Shown one piece after another: positions 1-9,562 of a stretch of 64,000 bases of DNA. Under the pieces are notes generated by a model. The model was given only the letters and a program-made list of their open reading frames with translations. It had not been told where the DNA came from and searched no databases. Source of the DNA: Bacillus sp. M6-12 (GTDB taxonomy: Bacteria; Bacillota; Bacilli; Bacillales; DSM-1321); the NCBI RefSeq assembly GCF_002860285.1, contig NZ_PGVF01000014.1:372001-436000 (forward strand). The letters run 5' to 3'. Made by a program: the position numbers and the translations under genes. Position 1 is the first letter of the stretch. Every line of letters starts with the position of its first letter.

Positions 1-140
1 ATAGATAAATTAGAAGTCAAGGGCTGTTTCCATCTTACGGACCATATGATCCTGTGGGACAAGTTGGTCTGAAGAACCCATCTCTAATTGATCTCGCTGG
101 ATAGGATTGTTTTTGAAAGCATCTCCGTCACTTCAAACAC

Positions 141-370
141 TTTATGTATCCATTTTAAGATAGATTTTAGGAATGTTCCCTAGTAACGTTTGAAAGCCAG
201 TTGATTGGAGTGGAAGGCGCGAAGACTCCTGCGGGAGCAGCGGGACAGGTGAGACCCCGCAGGAGCATGCGACGAGGAGGCTCACCGCCCGCCCCGCGGA
301 AAGCGAGGCGCATGGAACGGAAATCAACGGACCCCATTAACAGGCCAAATAAAAAATAACTGTAGACAAC
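141..370. repeat. GC-rich palindromic intergenic repeat, copy 1
   Basis: This non-coding block is nearly identical to a second copy at 60986-61270. It has an AT-rich left flank (TTTATGTATCCATTTTAA), then a GC-rich core (GGAGCAGCGGGACAGG, with CCCCGC repeated) able to fold strongly, and ends near CTGTAG. Elements of this general kind are scattered between genes in many Bacillaceae genomes. No convincing protein is encoded, and the open frames across it are artefacts of its GC-rich core. The function is unknown; it may be a mobile non-autonomous element or a transcript-stabilising fold. Confidence 0.8.
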
Positions 371-674
371 AAATCTTTTGGCTCTTTTTATCGAATTAGC
401 CAGATGTATACTAAATAAAAGTATAAAATTAATGCAAAAACTTTGTAATCCAGATTCATTTCTGATAGAACCATAAGTAAGGCAAAAAAGGCGAGGCTGA
501 CAAAACAGACATTTTTAAGAACGCCTCATTTGAAAAAGAAGCCCAAAAACTGTCGGCGATAATGAATAAAAAGATAGTTGCGCTTTGAATAGAATCCAAG
601 CTTTTAGCCTAAAATGGATAGAAGTTTGCTGTATTAAAACAAAAGTATGGTAAGATAGGAAAAAAAGTTAGGCA
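371..674. other. Intergenic region before miaA
   Basis: About 300 bases lie between the repeat and miaA. I see no gene and no clear promoter consensus, only AT-rich sequence with a weak hairpin around 500-530. Bases 1-140 also hold nothing I can assign. A 31-residue open frame ending near 113 has an upstream in-frame stop and no start codon. Confidence 0.5.
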
Positions 675-1640
675 GTGAGTGGCTTGAATCATGAAAAAGA
701 AAAACTGTTGGTAATTATCGGGCCTACCGCGGTCGGTAAAACGAAGCTTAGTGTAGAACTGGCGAAGCGGTTTAACGGCGAAATCATCAGCGGGGATTCC
801 ATGCAGGTATACAAGCGGATGGATATTGGAACTGCGAAAATATCCGCGTCTGAAATGGAGGGTATCCCTCATTTTATGATTGATATCAAGGAGCCGGATG
901 AACCCTTTAATGCTAATGAATTCCAGGAGCTGGCGAAAGAGATCATCAAAGACATACATAAGCGAGGAAAACTTCCTATTATAGCTGGAGGCACGGGGTT
1001 ATACATTCAGTCTGTACTTCATGATTATCAATTTTCAGAAGCTCCGGGTGATCCAGAGTACCGCGTAAAGCTCGAGCAGCTTGCCGCCGAGCAAGGGAAT
1101 GAGGCAGTACATAATCTTTTGCGTGAAGTAGATCCCGAAAGTGCAGGCCGCATACATCCCAATAATATTAGGCGGGTTATCAGAGCCCTTGAAATCTTTC
1201 ATTGTACCAATAAAACAATGAGTGAACAGCTGGAAGACCAGCCGAAGGAAAGTAACTACGATTCCCTGATTGTCGGGCTTACTATGGAACGGGACCTTTT
1301 ATATTCAAGAATAAATCAAAGGGTTGACTTAATGATTCAGCAGGGCCTTCTTCAAGAAGTTCAATCACTTTTTGAATCGGGTCTCAAGGAATGCCAATCT
1401 ATCCAGGCAATCGGCTACAAGGAAATCTACGCTTATCTCGAAGGAAAAACGATGCTGGAGGAAGCGGTGGAGATTCTTAAGCAGAATTCGCGCCGCTATG
1501 CAAAGCGCCAGCTGACATGGTTCCGTAACAAAATGGATGTGGCATGGTTTGATATGAGCGACCTGGCAAATTTTGAAAAAAAACTTGATGAAATATCCGC
1601 TTATATTGCAGGAAAGCTAGCAATAAAGGCGAATAGATAA
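675..1640 (+). CDS. miaA: tRNA dimethylallyltransferase MiaA
   Basis: The enzyme transfers the dimethylallyl group of DMAPP to N6 of A37 in tRNAs reading UNN codons, the first step of (ms2)i6A formation in the cytosol. The 321-residue protein has the family P-loop GPTAVGKT at residues 16-23, followed by the typical [11 protein letters not shown] and DIGTAK motifs and a C-terminal [13 protein letters not shown] signature. Length matches the family (about 310-320). The start is GTG 675; the ATG at 690 is out of frame and no better ribosome site is seen. It heads the miaA-hfq pair as in B. subtilis, with 31 bases between them. Function is firm; the exact start is less so. Confidence 0.97.
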   Translation: MSGLNHEKEKLLVIIGPTAVGKTKLSVELAKRFNGEIISGDSMQVYKRMDIGTAKISASEMEGIPHFMIDIKEPDEPFNANEFQELAKEIIKDIHKRGKLPIIAGGTGLYIQSVLHDYQFSEAPGDPEYRVKLEQLAAEQGNEAVHNLLREVDPESAGRIHPNNIRRVIRALEIFHCTNKTMSEQLEDQPKESNYDSLIVGLTMERDLLYSRINQRVDLMIQQGLLQEVQSLFESGLKECQSIQAIGYKEIYAYLEGKTMLEEAVEILKQNSRRYAKRQLTWFRNKMDVAWFDMSDLANFEKKLDEISAYIAGKLAIKANR

Positions 1641-1671
1641 ATTTAGAGATAATAGAGGAGGAAACGAACAA

Positions 1672-1905
1672 ATGAAACAATCTGTAAACATCCAGGATCA
1701 ATTTTTAAACCAATTAAGAAAAGACTCTACCTATGTAACCGTATTTTTATTAAACGGCTTTCAAATAAGAGGGCAGATAAAAGGTTTTGACAATTTCACG
1801 GTTTTATTTGAATCAGAAGGCAAGCAGCAATTGGTATTCAAGCATGCAATCTCTACTTTCGCCCCGCAGCGGAATGTGCAGATTGATTTTGAAGCAAAAG
1901 AATAG
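1672..1905 (+). CDS. hfq: RNA chaperone Hfq
   Basis: Hfq is a hexameric Sm-like protein that binds A/U-rich RNA and small RNAs. The 77-residue product has the Sm1 region ([19 protein letters not shown]) and the Sm2 region, where the usual YKHA-type motif reads FKHA before IST. Length is typical of Bacillus Hfq (about 73). A strong GGAGG site precedes ATG 1672. It is probably cotranscribed with miaA, 31 bases upstream, and is followed at once by a good intrinsic terminator. Its role in Gram-positives is milder than in enterobacteria, so physiological importance here is not inferable. Confidence 0.97.
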   Translation: MKQSVNIQDQFLNQLRKDSTYVTVFLLNGFQIRGQIKGFDNFTVLFESEGKQQLVFKHAISTFAPQRNVQIDFEAKE

Positions 1906-1917
1906 AAATTCAAGGTA

Positions 1918-1944
1918 ACAGGCAGAATCACTGCCTGTTTTTTT
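1918..1944 (+). terminator. Intrinsic terminator after hfq
   Basis: AACAGGCAG pairs with CTGCCTGTT around a short loop, followed by a run of T. It closes the miaA-hfq transcript. Confidence 0.85.
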
Positions 1945-2275
1945 CTGCGGAAAAGAGATGGAGCTGGCCGATCATTCAGCATCCAAAAAACTAATTAGAT
2001 GAAAAGTAAAAACTCTAAGAAGTTGTTTCGTTTAGCTTTCTTCACACCGTATTGTGGAAGCCGGCTGATTACTTTTTATTTTTTCATACATGGGCAGGAA
2101 GGAAAACCCATATTGTTTTTGCACAAAAAGCCGCCTCTCAGCAGGAGATTTTAATTTTTAGCAAATTAGAATAATGAATGACGGATAACTTGAATACATT
2201 TAAGAAGAGGAATATTTCTTGGGAAAGCGCAGGAAATGACATCCTTAAAAAATAATTTGTTGAAACAATTCAAAT
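1945..2275. other. Intergenic region between hfq and spoVK
   Basis: I see no gene in this roughly 330-base AT-rich stretch. The open frames are short and lack ribosome sites. It probably carries only 5' regulatory sequence for spoVK. Confidence 0.5.
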
Positions 2276-2316
2276 CGTGTCATACTTGCTTAAAAAATAT
2301 CGAATCGTGTATATAA
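2276..2316 (+). promoter_or_regulatory. Possible SigE-type sporulation promoter for spoVK
   Basis: GTCATACTT near 2277 and a TGTATATAAT stretch near 2308 lie at a spacing that could fit a mother-cell SigE promoter (ATA / CATACANT). spoVK of B. subtilis is a mother-cell gene, which makes the reading plausible. The match is loose and was not tested against alternatives. Confidence 0.35.
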
Positions 2317-2415
2317 TTGACCCAGAATTGAATCTGTCCACCTGCCTTTAGCAGGTATCCTTATTACGAAACCGCCGATCAAAAGCATACCGTTTGAAAT
2401 TGAGAGGTGAAAGCT

Positions 2416-3369
2416 TTGGAAGAGCCTTTCCGCATGAAGAATAATGGGCAGATTAATATTGTACTGAATGGCCAGAAGCGGAAAACAATCAAAAAAGACC
2501 CGCCGGTAAAAGATATTATTGTAAGAGAAATTCCCGCCCAGCATATGGCCTTAAAAGAAATTGAAGAAGAGCTTGGCACGCTGGTCGGGATGGATGAAAT
2601 GAAAAAAATGATAAAAGAAATTTATGCCTGGATTTATGTGAACAAGAAAAGGGAAGAAAAAGGCTTAAAAGCAGGAAGACAGGCGCTTCACATGATGTTT
2701 AAGGGTAATCCCGGCACCGGCAAAACGACTGTAGCCCGGCTCATTGGGAAATTGTTTCTAAAAATGAATGTGCTCTCAAAGGGGCATCTGATAGAAGCAG
2801 AGCGCGCGGACCTGGTTGGGGAATACATTGGGCATACCGCTCAGAAAACAAGAGACTTAATCAAAAAAGCGATTGGCGGCATTCTGTTTATTGATGAAGC
2901 ATATTCACTCGGCAGGGGAGGGGAAAAGGATTTCGGCAAGGAGGCAATTGATACACTAGTCAAACATATGGAAGACCGCCAGCATGAATTTATATTGATT
3001 CTGGCAGGGTATTCCAGAGAAATGGATTATTTTTTAACGCTGAACCCTGGTCTGCATTCTAGGTTCCCGATAGTCGTGGATTTCCCTGATTACACTATTC
3101 AGCAGCTCCTGGAAATAGCACAGCGGATGCTGAATGAACGTGAATATTCCTTAAGCCGGGACGCTGAGCGAAAGTTGCGTGAACATCTCGTGTATTTAAA
3201 AACGGTGTTAAGCCCATTGTCATTTTCAAATGGCCGCTATATACGCAACCTGATTGAAAAATCCATACGGACTCAGGCCATGAGGCTGCTGATGGAGGAT
3301 ACGTATGAAAAAAGCGACTTAATGACACTGCGGAGTCAGGATTTAATGTTCGATGAAGACGAGGATTAA
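2416..3369 (+). CDS. spoVK: Stage V sporulation protein K, AAA ATPase
   Basis: SpoVK is a CbxX/CfqX-type AAA ATPase needed for mature spore formation. The sequence shows Walker A GNPGTGKT and Walker B GGILFIDEA about 58 residues later, plus the highly conserved HLIEAERADLVGEYIG block, all collinear with B. subtilis SpoVK. I chose TTG 2416 because GAGAGG at 2402-2407 sits at good spacing and the protein then begins EEPFRMKNNGQ, like its homologue; GTG 2407 would add three residues. It stands alone between terminators, as expected for a sporulation gene with its own promoter. It probably remodels a protein complex in the mother cell; the substrate is unknown. Confidence 0.95.
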   Translation: MEEPFRMKNNGQINIVLNGQKRKTIKKDPPVKDIIVREIPAQHMALKEIEEELGTLVGMDEMKKMIKEIYAWIYVNKKREEKGLKAGRQALHMMFKGNPGTGKTTVARLIGKLFLKMNVLSKGHLIEAERADLVGEYIGHTAQKTRDLIKKAIGGILFIDEAYSLGRGGEKDFGKEAIDTLVKHMEDRQHEFILILAGYSREMDYFLTLNPGLHSRFPIVVDFPDYTIQQLLEIAQRMLNEREYSLSRDAERKLREHLVYLKTVLSPLSFSNGRYIRNLIEKSIRTQAMRLLMEDTYEKSDLMTLRSQDLMFDEDED

Positions 3370-3380
3370 ATTATTATTAA

Positions 3381-3426
3381 GAAGCAGGGTGCCGTGTAAA
3401 AGTGCGGTACCTTGTTTGCTTTTTTC
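3381..3426 (+). terminator. Intrinsic terminator after spoVK
   Basis: AAGCAGGGTGCCG pairs with CGGTACCTTGTTT, allowing G-U pairs, and is followed by a T run. Confidence 0.65.
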
Positions 3427-3604
3427 TGGCAGACTGGATTAGTGGAACTGCAGTTAATATGGTAAAATAACCAGAATGGCCAGTGTAAAAATGAAAACCA
3501 ATGGGTAATGAAACCAATAAAATGAATTTAAATTAATGGGAAGGATAAAAATCCAGTTAATAAATAATTTTTAGGGGCATTTCCATTGTAGGAGGGGCTG
3601 CAAT

Positions 3605-4861
3605 ATGGATAAAAAAGATGAAAAAGAAAAAGTAGTCCTGGTTGGCTGCCAGACAAACGAGGATGATCAGCGGTTCCAATACTCATTGGATGAACTGGCT
3701 TCTTTAACAAACACAGCTAATGGCGAGGTTTTAGTCACCTTAACCCAAAAACGTGACCGAATCCATCCATCTACATATATAGGGAAAGGCAAAGTAGAGG
3801 AATTGCAGGCGCTGGAGGAGGAATTGGAACCGGACATCATGATCTTTAATGATGAACTGTCACCAAGCCAAATCCGTAATCTTTCTCAAGGTTTAAAAGC
3901 AAGGGTTATCGACCGGACACAATTGATACTAGATATATTTGCGGGACGTGCCCGTTCCAAGGAAGGGAAATTACAGGTGGAACTGGCGCAGCTCCAATAT
4001 TTATTGCCCAGGCTTGCCGGGCAGGGTACCTCAATGTCCCGGCTTGGTGCAGGAATTGGTACAAGAGGTCCGGGTGAGACAAAGCTGGAAAGCGACCGCC
4101 GCCATATCCGCAGAAGGATCGATGAAATCAAAACCCAGCTTGACGTAGTGGTTAAGCACCGGGAACGATATCGGGAAAGACGCAAGCGCAATAAAACGTT
4201 CCAGGCTGCTTTGGTAGGTTATACAAATGCCGGAAAATCAACATTATTTAACAGGCTGACTGAGGCAGGGTCTTTCGAGGAAAACTTGTTGTTTGCAACG
4301 CTTGACCCAATGACGAGGAAAGCGGTACTGCCGAGCGGGTTTACAGCTTTACTTACGGATACGGTAGGGTTTATCCAGGATCTGCCCACTACGCTGATTG
4401 CAGCCTTTCGGTCTACTCTTGAAGAGGTTAAGGAAGCTGACCTGCTTCTTCATGTTGTTGATTCTTCCAATCCGGATTATTTTAACCATGAAAAAACTGT
4501 TAACCGGCTGTTGGAGGACTTGAAAGTGAACGATATTCCACAATTGGTTATCTATAATAAAAGTGATTTAAAGCATCCGGAGTTTGTCCCTTCTTCAAAG
4601 GAAGCATCTATATTAATCAGTGCCCGTTCTGTGGATGATATCGAAAAGGTTCTTACTCAAATAGAAGATAAAGTTATTGCGGAAATGGAAGCATATCATG
4701 TGCTCCTTCCTTCAAGTGAGGGGAAGCTTCTTTCCCAATTGAAAAATGAAACAATTTTAAGGACGCTTGTATTTGATGAGGAAAAAGAACAGTACGAATG
4801 TAAAGGATATGCCATGCAGGACCATCCGATAACAGGACAGCTGGAGAAATTTTCAAAGTAA
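3605..4861 (+). CDS. hflX: GTPase HflX
   Basis: HflX is a ribosome-associated GTPase that splits or rescues stalled and stressed ribosomes. The 418-residue protein has the N-terminal HflX domain with the conserved [14 protein letters not shown] and [17 protein letters not shown] blocks, the [13 protein letters not shown] linker, and a G domain with G1 GYTNAGKS (205-212), G3 DTVG (252-255) and G4 NKSD (318-321). ATG 3605 follows an AGGAGGGG site. It lies 16 bases before the ynbB start, so the two are probably one operon. The placement between spoVK and ynbB is as in B. subtilis. Confidence 0.96.
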   Translation: MDKKDEKEKVVLVGCQTNEDDQRFQYSLDELASLTNTANGEVLVTLTQKRDRIHPSTYIGKGKVEELQALEEELEPDIMIFNDELSPSQIRNLSQGLKARVIDRTQLILDIFAGRARSKEGKLQVELAQLQYLLPRLAGQGTSMSRLGAGIGTRGPGETKLESDRRHIRRRIDEIKTQLDVVVKHRERYRERRKRNKTFQAALVGYTNAGKSTLFNRLTEAGSFEENLLFATLDPMTRKAVLPSGFTALLTDTVGFIQDLPTTLIAAFRSTLEEVKEADLLLHVVDSSNPDYFNHEKTVNRLLEDLKVNDIPQLVIYNKSDLKHPEFVPSSKEASILISARSVDDIEKVLTQIEDKVIAEMEAYHVLLPSSEGKLLSQLKNETILRTLVFDEEKEQYECKGYAMQDHPITGQLEKFSK

Positions 4862-4877
4862 AGAGGAGAAATAAGTA

Positions 4878-6149
4878 ATGTATCAGCAATTAAAAAATGG
4901 CGAAGCATTAAAAAGCCTCGCTAATAAAATAGAAACAAAGCTTGCCGATTTGCACCGTGAAGTTGATGAAAGAATAGAAACAAATCAATTCAGGGTGCTC
5001 AAAAGCTTCCAGCGCCATCAAGTGAGTGATTCCCACTTTATCCCTACTACTGGGTATGGTTACGATGATAGCGGCCGTGACACCCTTGAATCCATTTATG
5101 CGGATGTATTTGGCGGTGAGGCGGGACTTGTAAGGCCGCAGATTATCTCGGGAACGCATGCCATTTCGATATCATTATTTGGGATTTTGCGGCCGGGTGA
5201 CGAATTATTATACATAACAGGCAAACCATACGACACGCTTGAGGAAATCGTCGGGATCCGAGGCAGCGGTATTGGCTCTTTGAAGGAGTTCAATATTAGC
5301 TACCGCGCAGTTTCTCTGACTGATGAGGGACGTGTCGATTTTGAAAAAGTTAGAAGTTCGATAAAAGAAAACACTAAAATGATTGGAATCCAAAGATCTA
5401 AGGGCTATGCTACACGTCCCTCTTATACAATTGCAGAAATAAAGGAAATGATCGAATTGGTAAAAGGAATAAAACCTGATGTGGTTGTTTTCGTCGACAA
5501 TTGCTATGGGGAGTTTGTAGAAGAGCTTGAGCCATGCCACATTGGCGCCGACTTAATCGCGGGATCGCTCATCAAGAATCCGGGTGGGGGCCTTGCGAAA
5601 ACAGGCGGATATATTGTTGGTAAAAAAGAATATGTTGAAGCTTGCTCCTTTCGCTTGACTTCACCAGGTATCGGAGCTGAAGCAGGTGCCTCCCTATACA
5701 GCCTGCAGGAAATGTATCAAGGCTTTTTTCTTGCTCCCCATATGGTGGGACAGGCTTTAAAAGGAGCGATGTTTACCTCTGCCTTTTTGACGGAGCTCGG
5801 CATGAATACTAATCCTGTTTGGGATGCAAAAAGGACTGATCTGATTCAGTCAGTGCAATTTGATGACCGGGACAAGATGATTGCCTTTTGCCAGGCTATT
5901 CAATTTGCTTCTCCGGTCAATTCCCACGTAACGCCGTATGCAAGCTATATGCCTGGCTATGAGGATGATGTCATTATGGCTGCAGGGACCTTTATTCAAG
6001 GTGCTAGCATCGAACTCACTGCTGATGGACCGACAAGGCCGCCTTATGTGGCTTACGTCCAAGGTGGTCTAACTTATTCCCATGTTAAAATTGCTATTTT
6101 GACAGCTGTTGATTCCTTGATCGAGAAGGGATTAATCACCATTAAATAA
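4878..6149 (+). CDS. ynbB: PLP-dependent YnbB, methionine gamma-lyase-like family
   Basis: YnbB belongs to the fold-type I PLP proteins once labelled aluminium-resistance proteins; the substrate is not established, though annotation often says cystathionine beta-lyase or methionine gamma-lyase-like. The 423-residue chain has the PLP-fold features SGTHAISISLFG (phosphate-binding region), VDNCYGEF (the Asp that pairs with the pyridine nitrogen) and SLIKNPGGG with the likely Schiff-base Lys233. ATG 4878 has a GAGGAG site. It follows hflX by 16 bases and ends in a terminator just before the glnR promoter, the usual Bacillus arrangement. Substrate specificity is left open. Confidence 0.88.
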   Translation: MYQQLKNGEALKSLANKIETKLADLHREVDERIETNQFRVLKSFQRHQVSDSHFIPTTGYGYDDSGRDTLESIYADVFGGEAGLVRPQIISGTHAISISLFGILRPGDELLYITGKPYDTLEEIVGIRGSGIGSLKEFNISYRAVSLTDEGRVDFEKVRSSIKENTKMIGIQRSKGYATRPSYTIAEIKEMIELVKGIKPDVVVFVDNCYGEFVEELEPCHIGADLIAGSLIKNPGGGLAKTGGYIVGKKEYVEACSFRLTSPGIGAEAGASLYSLQEMYQGFFLAPHMVGQALKGAMFTSAFLTELGMNTNPVWDAKRTDLIQSVQFDDRDKMIAFCQAIQFASPVNSHVTPYASYMPGYEDDVIMAAGTFIQGASIELTADGPTRPPYVAYVQGGLTYSHVKIAILTAVDSLIEKGLITIK

Positions 6150-6176
6150 AGGCCGTATCTGGCCTTTTATTTTTTA
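6148..6176 (+). terminator. Intrinsic terminator after ynbB
   Basis: AAAGGCC and GGCCTTT form a 7-bp stem with a 6-base loop and a T-rich tail, directly behind the ynbB stop codon. Confidence 0.85.
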
Positions 6177-6187
6177 TATAAAAAACA

Positions 6188-6238
6188 CGTTAGATTTTCT
6201 AACATTAGTTTGACAAGAAAACTAACATTGAATATAAT
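6188..6238 (+). promoter_or_regulatory. glnRA promoter with two GlnR/TnrA-type operators
   Basis: A textbook SigA promoter (TTGACA 6210-6215, 17 bases, TATAAT 6233-6238) is overlapped by two 17-bp sites resembling the TGTNA-N7-TNACA box. Site 1 at 6188-6204 (CGTTA-N7-TAACA) is just upstream of -35. Site 2 at 6211-6227 (TGACA-N7-TAACA) lies between -35 and -10. This is the known layout of Bacillus glnRA, where GlnR represses its own operon under nitrogen excess. Confidence 0.9.
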
Positions 6239-6273
6239 AGCATTAAGTTCAAACAAAAGAGGAGGATGCAAGG

Positions 6274-6684
6274 ATGAGCGGCAGCAATATAAGACGCTCG
6301 ATGCCACTGTTTCCTATCGGAATTGTCATGCAGCTAACAGAGCTATCTGCCCGCCAGATCCGGTATTACGAAGAGCATCAATTAATACATCCTGCCAGAA
6401 CCGAAGGAAATCGCCGAATGTTTTCACTGATAGATATCGACCGGCTTCTGGAAATTAAAGACCTGCTTGAACAAGGTGTGAACCTCGCAGGCATCAAGAA
6501 AATACTTGAGGTAAAAAAAGAGCAAGATAAAGTAAATACTATCACTGGTGAGCAAGAAGAAAAAGCATCCAGACCTGTATTAAGCGATAGTGAGCTTCGA
6601 AAGCTTCTCCGTGCAGAAATGATGCACAGCGGCAAAAATCGCACCTCGCTTCGGCAGGGAGACATGTCACGCTTTTTCCATTAA
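6274..6684 (+). CDS. glnR: Transcriptional repressor GlnR
   Basis: GlnR is a MerR-family repressor of glnRA and other nitrogen genes; feedback-inhibited glutamine synthetase stabilises its DNA binding. The 136-residue product has the winged helix ([26 protein letters not shown]) and the C-terminal tail ending [10 protein letters not shown], the region that senses GlnA in B. subtilis. ATG 6274 follows a strong GAGGAGG site. It is the first gene of glnRA, 40 bases before glnA, behind its own operator pair, so autoregulation is expected. Confidence 0.97.
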   Translation: MSGSNIRRSMPLFPIGIVMQLTELSARQIRYYEEHQLIHPARTEGNRRMFSLIDIDRLLEIKDLLEQGVNLAGIKKILEVKKEQDKVNTITGEQEEKASRPVLSDSELRKLLRAEMMHSGKNRTSLRQGDMSRFFH

Positions 6685-6724
6685 AAATAAAAGATTTATT
6701 GAAATGTTAGGGAGGACTCGAACC

Positions 6725-8059
6725 ATGGCAAAGTACACACGCGAAGATATTACACGGTTGGCGAAGGAAGAAAATGTAAAGTATATCCGTCTTCAATTCA
6801 CGGATATTCTTGGAACTATCAAAAACGTTGAAATTCCAGTCAGCCAGCTAGGCAAAGCATTGGACAACAAAATGATGTTTGACGGTTCTTCCATCGAAGG
6901 CTTCGTCCGCATTGAGGAATCTGATATGTACCTGTATCCAGATTTAGATACATGGGTGGTTTTCCCTTGGACTTCCGAAAAAGGTAAGGTAGCCCGCCTG
7001 ATCTGCGATATTTATAATACAGATGGTACTCCTTTTGAAGGTGACCCTCGCACAAACCTAAAGCGTATCTTAAATGAAATGAAGGAGCTTGGCTTCACGG
7101 ACTTCAACTTGGGGCCTGAGCCTGAATTTTTCCTTTTCAAGCTTGATGAAAAAGGTGAACCAACTCTTGAGCTAAATGACAAAGGCGGATACTTTGACCT
7201 GGCTCCGACTGACTTGGGCGAAAACTGCCGCCGCGATATCGTACTTGAACTGGAAGAAATGGGCTTTGAAATTGAAGCTTCCCACCACGAAGTAGCACCT
7301 GGACAGCATGAAATTGATTTCAAGTATGCTGATGCAGTTACGGCTTGTGACCATATTCAGACGTTCAAACTTGTGGTAAAAACAATTGCACGTAAGCACG
7401 GCCTTCACGCAACCTTTATGCCAAAACCATTGTTTGGTGTTAATGGTTCCGGAATGCACTGCAACGTATCTCTTTTCAAAGGCAATGAAAACGCATTTTA
7501 TGACACAGAAGGTGACCTAGAGCTTAGCGAAACAGCACACCAGTTTATCGCAGGGATCCTTAAGCATGCACCAAGCTTCACTGCTGTAACAAACCCGACT
7601 GTAAACTCTTACAAACGTCTGGTTCCTGGCTATGAAGCACCATGTTATGTTGCATGGTCTGCACGTAACCGCAGTCCGCTAATTCGTATTCCGGCTTCCC
7701 GTGGCGTAAGTACACGCGTTGAAGTACGCAGTGTTGACCCGGCTGCCAACCCATACCTTGCAGTGGCTGTTATTTTGCAAGCAGGACTTGATGGAATCAA
7801 GAACAAATTGACTCCGCCTCCAGCAGTTGACCGCAACATCTATGTAATGAATAAAGAAGAGCGTGAAGAAGCAGGAATCATCGATCTTCCGGCTACTCTA
7901 GCGGCTGCCCTAGACAAACTGAAGGCTGACGAAGTCATCACTTCGGCTTTGGGAAGCCACTTGCTTGAGCACTTTATTGAAGCAAAAGAAATTGAGTGGG
8001 ATATGTTCCGTACACAAGTTCATCCTTGGGAACGCGAGCAGTATATGACAATGTACTAA
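6725..8059 (+). CDS. glnA: Glutamine synthetase type I
   Basis: GlnA makes glutamine from glutamate, ammonia and ATP in the cytosol and, in its inhibited form, signals to GlnR and TnrA. The 444-residue protein has the N-terminal beta-grasp domain, the [10 protein letters not shown] loop, the metal and substrate motifs GPEPEFFLF and NGSGMHCN, and the [16 protein letters not shown] block. It lacks the extra segment and adenylylation-type features of the GSI-beta class, fitting the Bacillus GSI-alpha type. I chose ATG 6725 because of the GGGAGG site and family N-terminus; an upstream in-frame start at 6704 would add seven unlikely residues. It is cotranscribed with glnR. Confidence 0.98.
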   Translation: MAKYTREDITRLAKEENVKYIRLQFTDILGTIKNVEIPVSQLGKALDNKMMFDGSSIEGFVRIEESDMYLYPDLDTWVVFPWTSEKGKVARLICDIYNTDGTPFEGDPRTNLKRILNEMKELGFTDFNLGPEPEFFLFKLDEKGEPTLELNDKGGYFDLAPTDLGENCRRDIVLELEEMGFEIEASHHEVAPGQHEIDFKYADAVTACDHIQTFKLVVKTIARKHGLHATFMPKPLFGVNGSGMHCNVSLFKGNENAFYDTEGDLELSETAHQFIAGILKHAPSFTAVTNPTVNSYKRLVPGYEAPCYVAWSARNRSPLIRIPASRGVSTRVEVRSVDPAANPYLAVAVILQAGLDGIKNKLTPPPAVDRNIYVMNKEEREEAGIIDLPATLAAALDKLKADEVITSALGSHLLEHFIEAKEIEWDMFRTQVHPWEREQYMTMY

Positions 8060-8160
8060 GATGGAGAACCCTTGACACTATGGGTGTTCAAATGTAATAT
8101 TTTTGTTGCTGCATACTATATATATTGATTTATCAACGTTTCAGTTATATTTGATACTAT

Positions 8161-8204
8161 AAAGAGGTAATGGATTATAGGTAATCCGTTACCTCTTTTG
8201 TTAC
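8161..8204 (+). terminator. Long hairpin terminator after glnA
   Basis: AAAGAGGTAA (8161-8170) pairs with TTACCTCTTT (8189-8198), with an inner GGATT/AATCC stem and a short T-rich tail. It marks the right end of the conserved backbone before the prophage remnant. Confidence 0.8.
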
Positions 8205-8241
8205 CCTTTTATCACCATGTTCTGTACATTTGACCACCTAA

Positions 8242-8463
8242 TTAATATTTGTTTTGACCATTAAATGACCACCAAAAAATTAGCCAACATAAATTAGTGG
8301 GCTTTTCAATCATTTGTCTTTTCATTTCAGCAGTATCATGGCTGTATATTTGGAGAGTGTTAATAGGAGATGAATGTCCTAACCTGGTAGCTATCATCTT
8401 TACGTTCACTCCACTTTGTAACAATAGACTGGATGCAAATGTCGCCAGCCATGAAATTTCCTG
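8242..8463 (-). pseudogene. Tyrosine integrase C-terminal remnant
   Basis: Read on the minus strand, the last part is a clear phage integrase C-terminus: LLLQSGVNVKMIATRLGHSS followed by INTLQIYSHD, where the Tyr is the nucleophile. Just upstream the catalytic H-x-x-R-H motif survives as HGWRH, but only in a different frame from the rest, so at least one frameshift separates them, and nothing further upstream is recognisable. It is a dead integrase stub beside the glnA terminator, consistent with one edge of a degraded prophage. Confidence 0.8.
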
Positions 8464-8654
8464 TGTGGAAAGTTTGAGTTCTCATCAAAGTCTACACTCT
8501 TCCAGGATAGACCTAGTATTTCACGAGATAAGTGACTATAGAAATCTTACATTAATGCTGGTACTACAAATGTAACTATTGGAGGTACACAAGATGCGGT
8601 GGTGGGTACAGTCAATGTTAGTTAATCAATAAGGGGCATACCTCCGAATATTGA

Positions 8655-8813
8655 AGACTAAAGAAAAGGATTAATGAGATTAAACCTGCTCATTTAGAAA
8701 TAGCTTATCTTTACGCTTATCTTACAAAGGGCGAATTTAACAACTACCAGTTAACAATGAGTGATATTAGTACTAAAAACTTAACTAACTATGGCAGAAT
8801 GGTCAACTTATAA
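8655..8813 (+). pseudogene. Fragment of a phage tail protein (YmfQ/XkdU-like)
   Basis: An open stretch without its own start ends at TAA 8813 and contains RINEIKPAHLEIAY, resembling the RIxxIKPAHL segment near the C-terminus of YmfQ-type (DUF2313) tail proteins. In Bacillus phages this gene precedes the tail fibre gene, which is the order here. The identification rests on a short motif and on context. Confidence 0.5.
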
Positions 8814-8831
8814 ACAGTAAGAAGTGAAAGA

Positions 8832-9431
8832 ATGACTATAGAAACGCCAAATTTAAAGATTCCTAAACTTACAGATACAGATTATTTTAACACAGCTAAT
8901 TTAGGGGCCATTGATAAAAATGCTGCTACTCAATCGGAACTTACTGCGCATAAGGCGGAAACTGCGTCAACAACCATAGCTGGTCATGTTCAACTAAATG
9001 ATAATATCAAGAGCACATTAATAACCCAAGCGGCGACAGCTAATGCGGTGAAGAAGGCGTATGATCTGGTGAATGGTAAATCGACAGTAGCTTCATCGAC
9101 GACTAACGGAAACATTAAGGTTAACAATGCCGAAACAGTGGTTTATTCGCATCCCACAGGCGATGGAAATATGCACGTTCCTGCCACAGGCACCACAAAT
9201 GACGGTAAGGTGCTTATGGCTGGATCGACAGATGGAAGTATTTCCTGGCAACCTTTACCGAATACTGGTGGCATGACACTAATCGCTAGTCAAACGTTAG
9301 CCAGTACACATGCAACGGTTTCGTTTATGAGTATTCCAAAGCCGATAACGCAGAACAAGGGCTTGCTGAGCTACGGTAAGATTACACCAGCACAATACGA
9401 AGAAATGACAGGAGAACCTTACGAAGCGTAA
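8832..9431 (+). CDS. Prophage tail-fibre-like protein, probably a deletion fusion
   Basis: The 199-residue protein begins MTIETPNLKIPKLTDTDYFN, a typical N-terminus of Bacillus phage tail fibres, followed by a fibre-repeat stretch (AGHVQLNDN, then QAATANAVKKAYDLVNGK) and a Thr/Gly/Ser-rich middle. The last residues, YGKITPAQYEEMTGEPYEA, instead resemble the conserved end of the small XkdX-type protein normally encoded next downstream. This suggests a deletion joined the fibre 5' end to the xkdX 3' end. Fibres are usually several hundred residues, so this is short. It lies between a tail-protein fragment and a holin in phage order. A functional product is unlikely. Confidence 0.65.
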   Translation: MTIETPNLKIPKLTDTDYFNTANLGAIDKNAATQSELTAHKAETASTTIAGHVQLNDNIKSTLITQAATANAVKKAYDLVNGKSTVASSTTNGNIKVNNAETVVYSHPTGDGNMHVPATGTTNDGKVLMAGSTDGSISWQPLPNTGGMTLIASQTLASTHATVSFMSIPKPITQNKGLLSYGKITPAQYEEMTGEPYEA

Positions 9432-9562
9432 AGGTCTTTTTTTATGTCACATACGGACCATTATGCGGAACAGTGTGTATAATTTTTTGAAAGTACACCA
9501 GACATAAATAATTGGAATAGTCAGCGAACTCTTTGAGAATCCTAATATTCATGGAGCGGTTA

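Noticed and set aside
6210-6458. 82-residue open frame over the glnR promoter and 5' region
   Set aside because: It is the other-frame shadow of glnR and its promoter.
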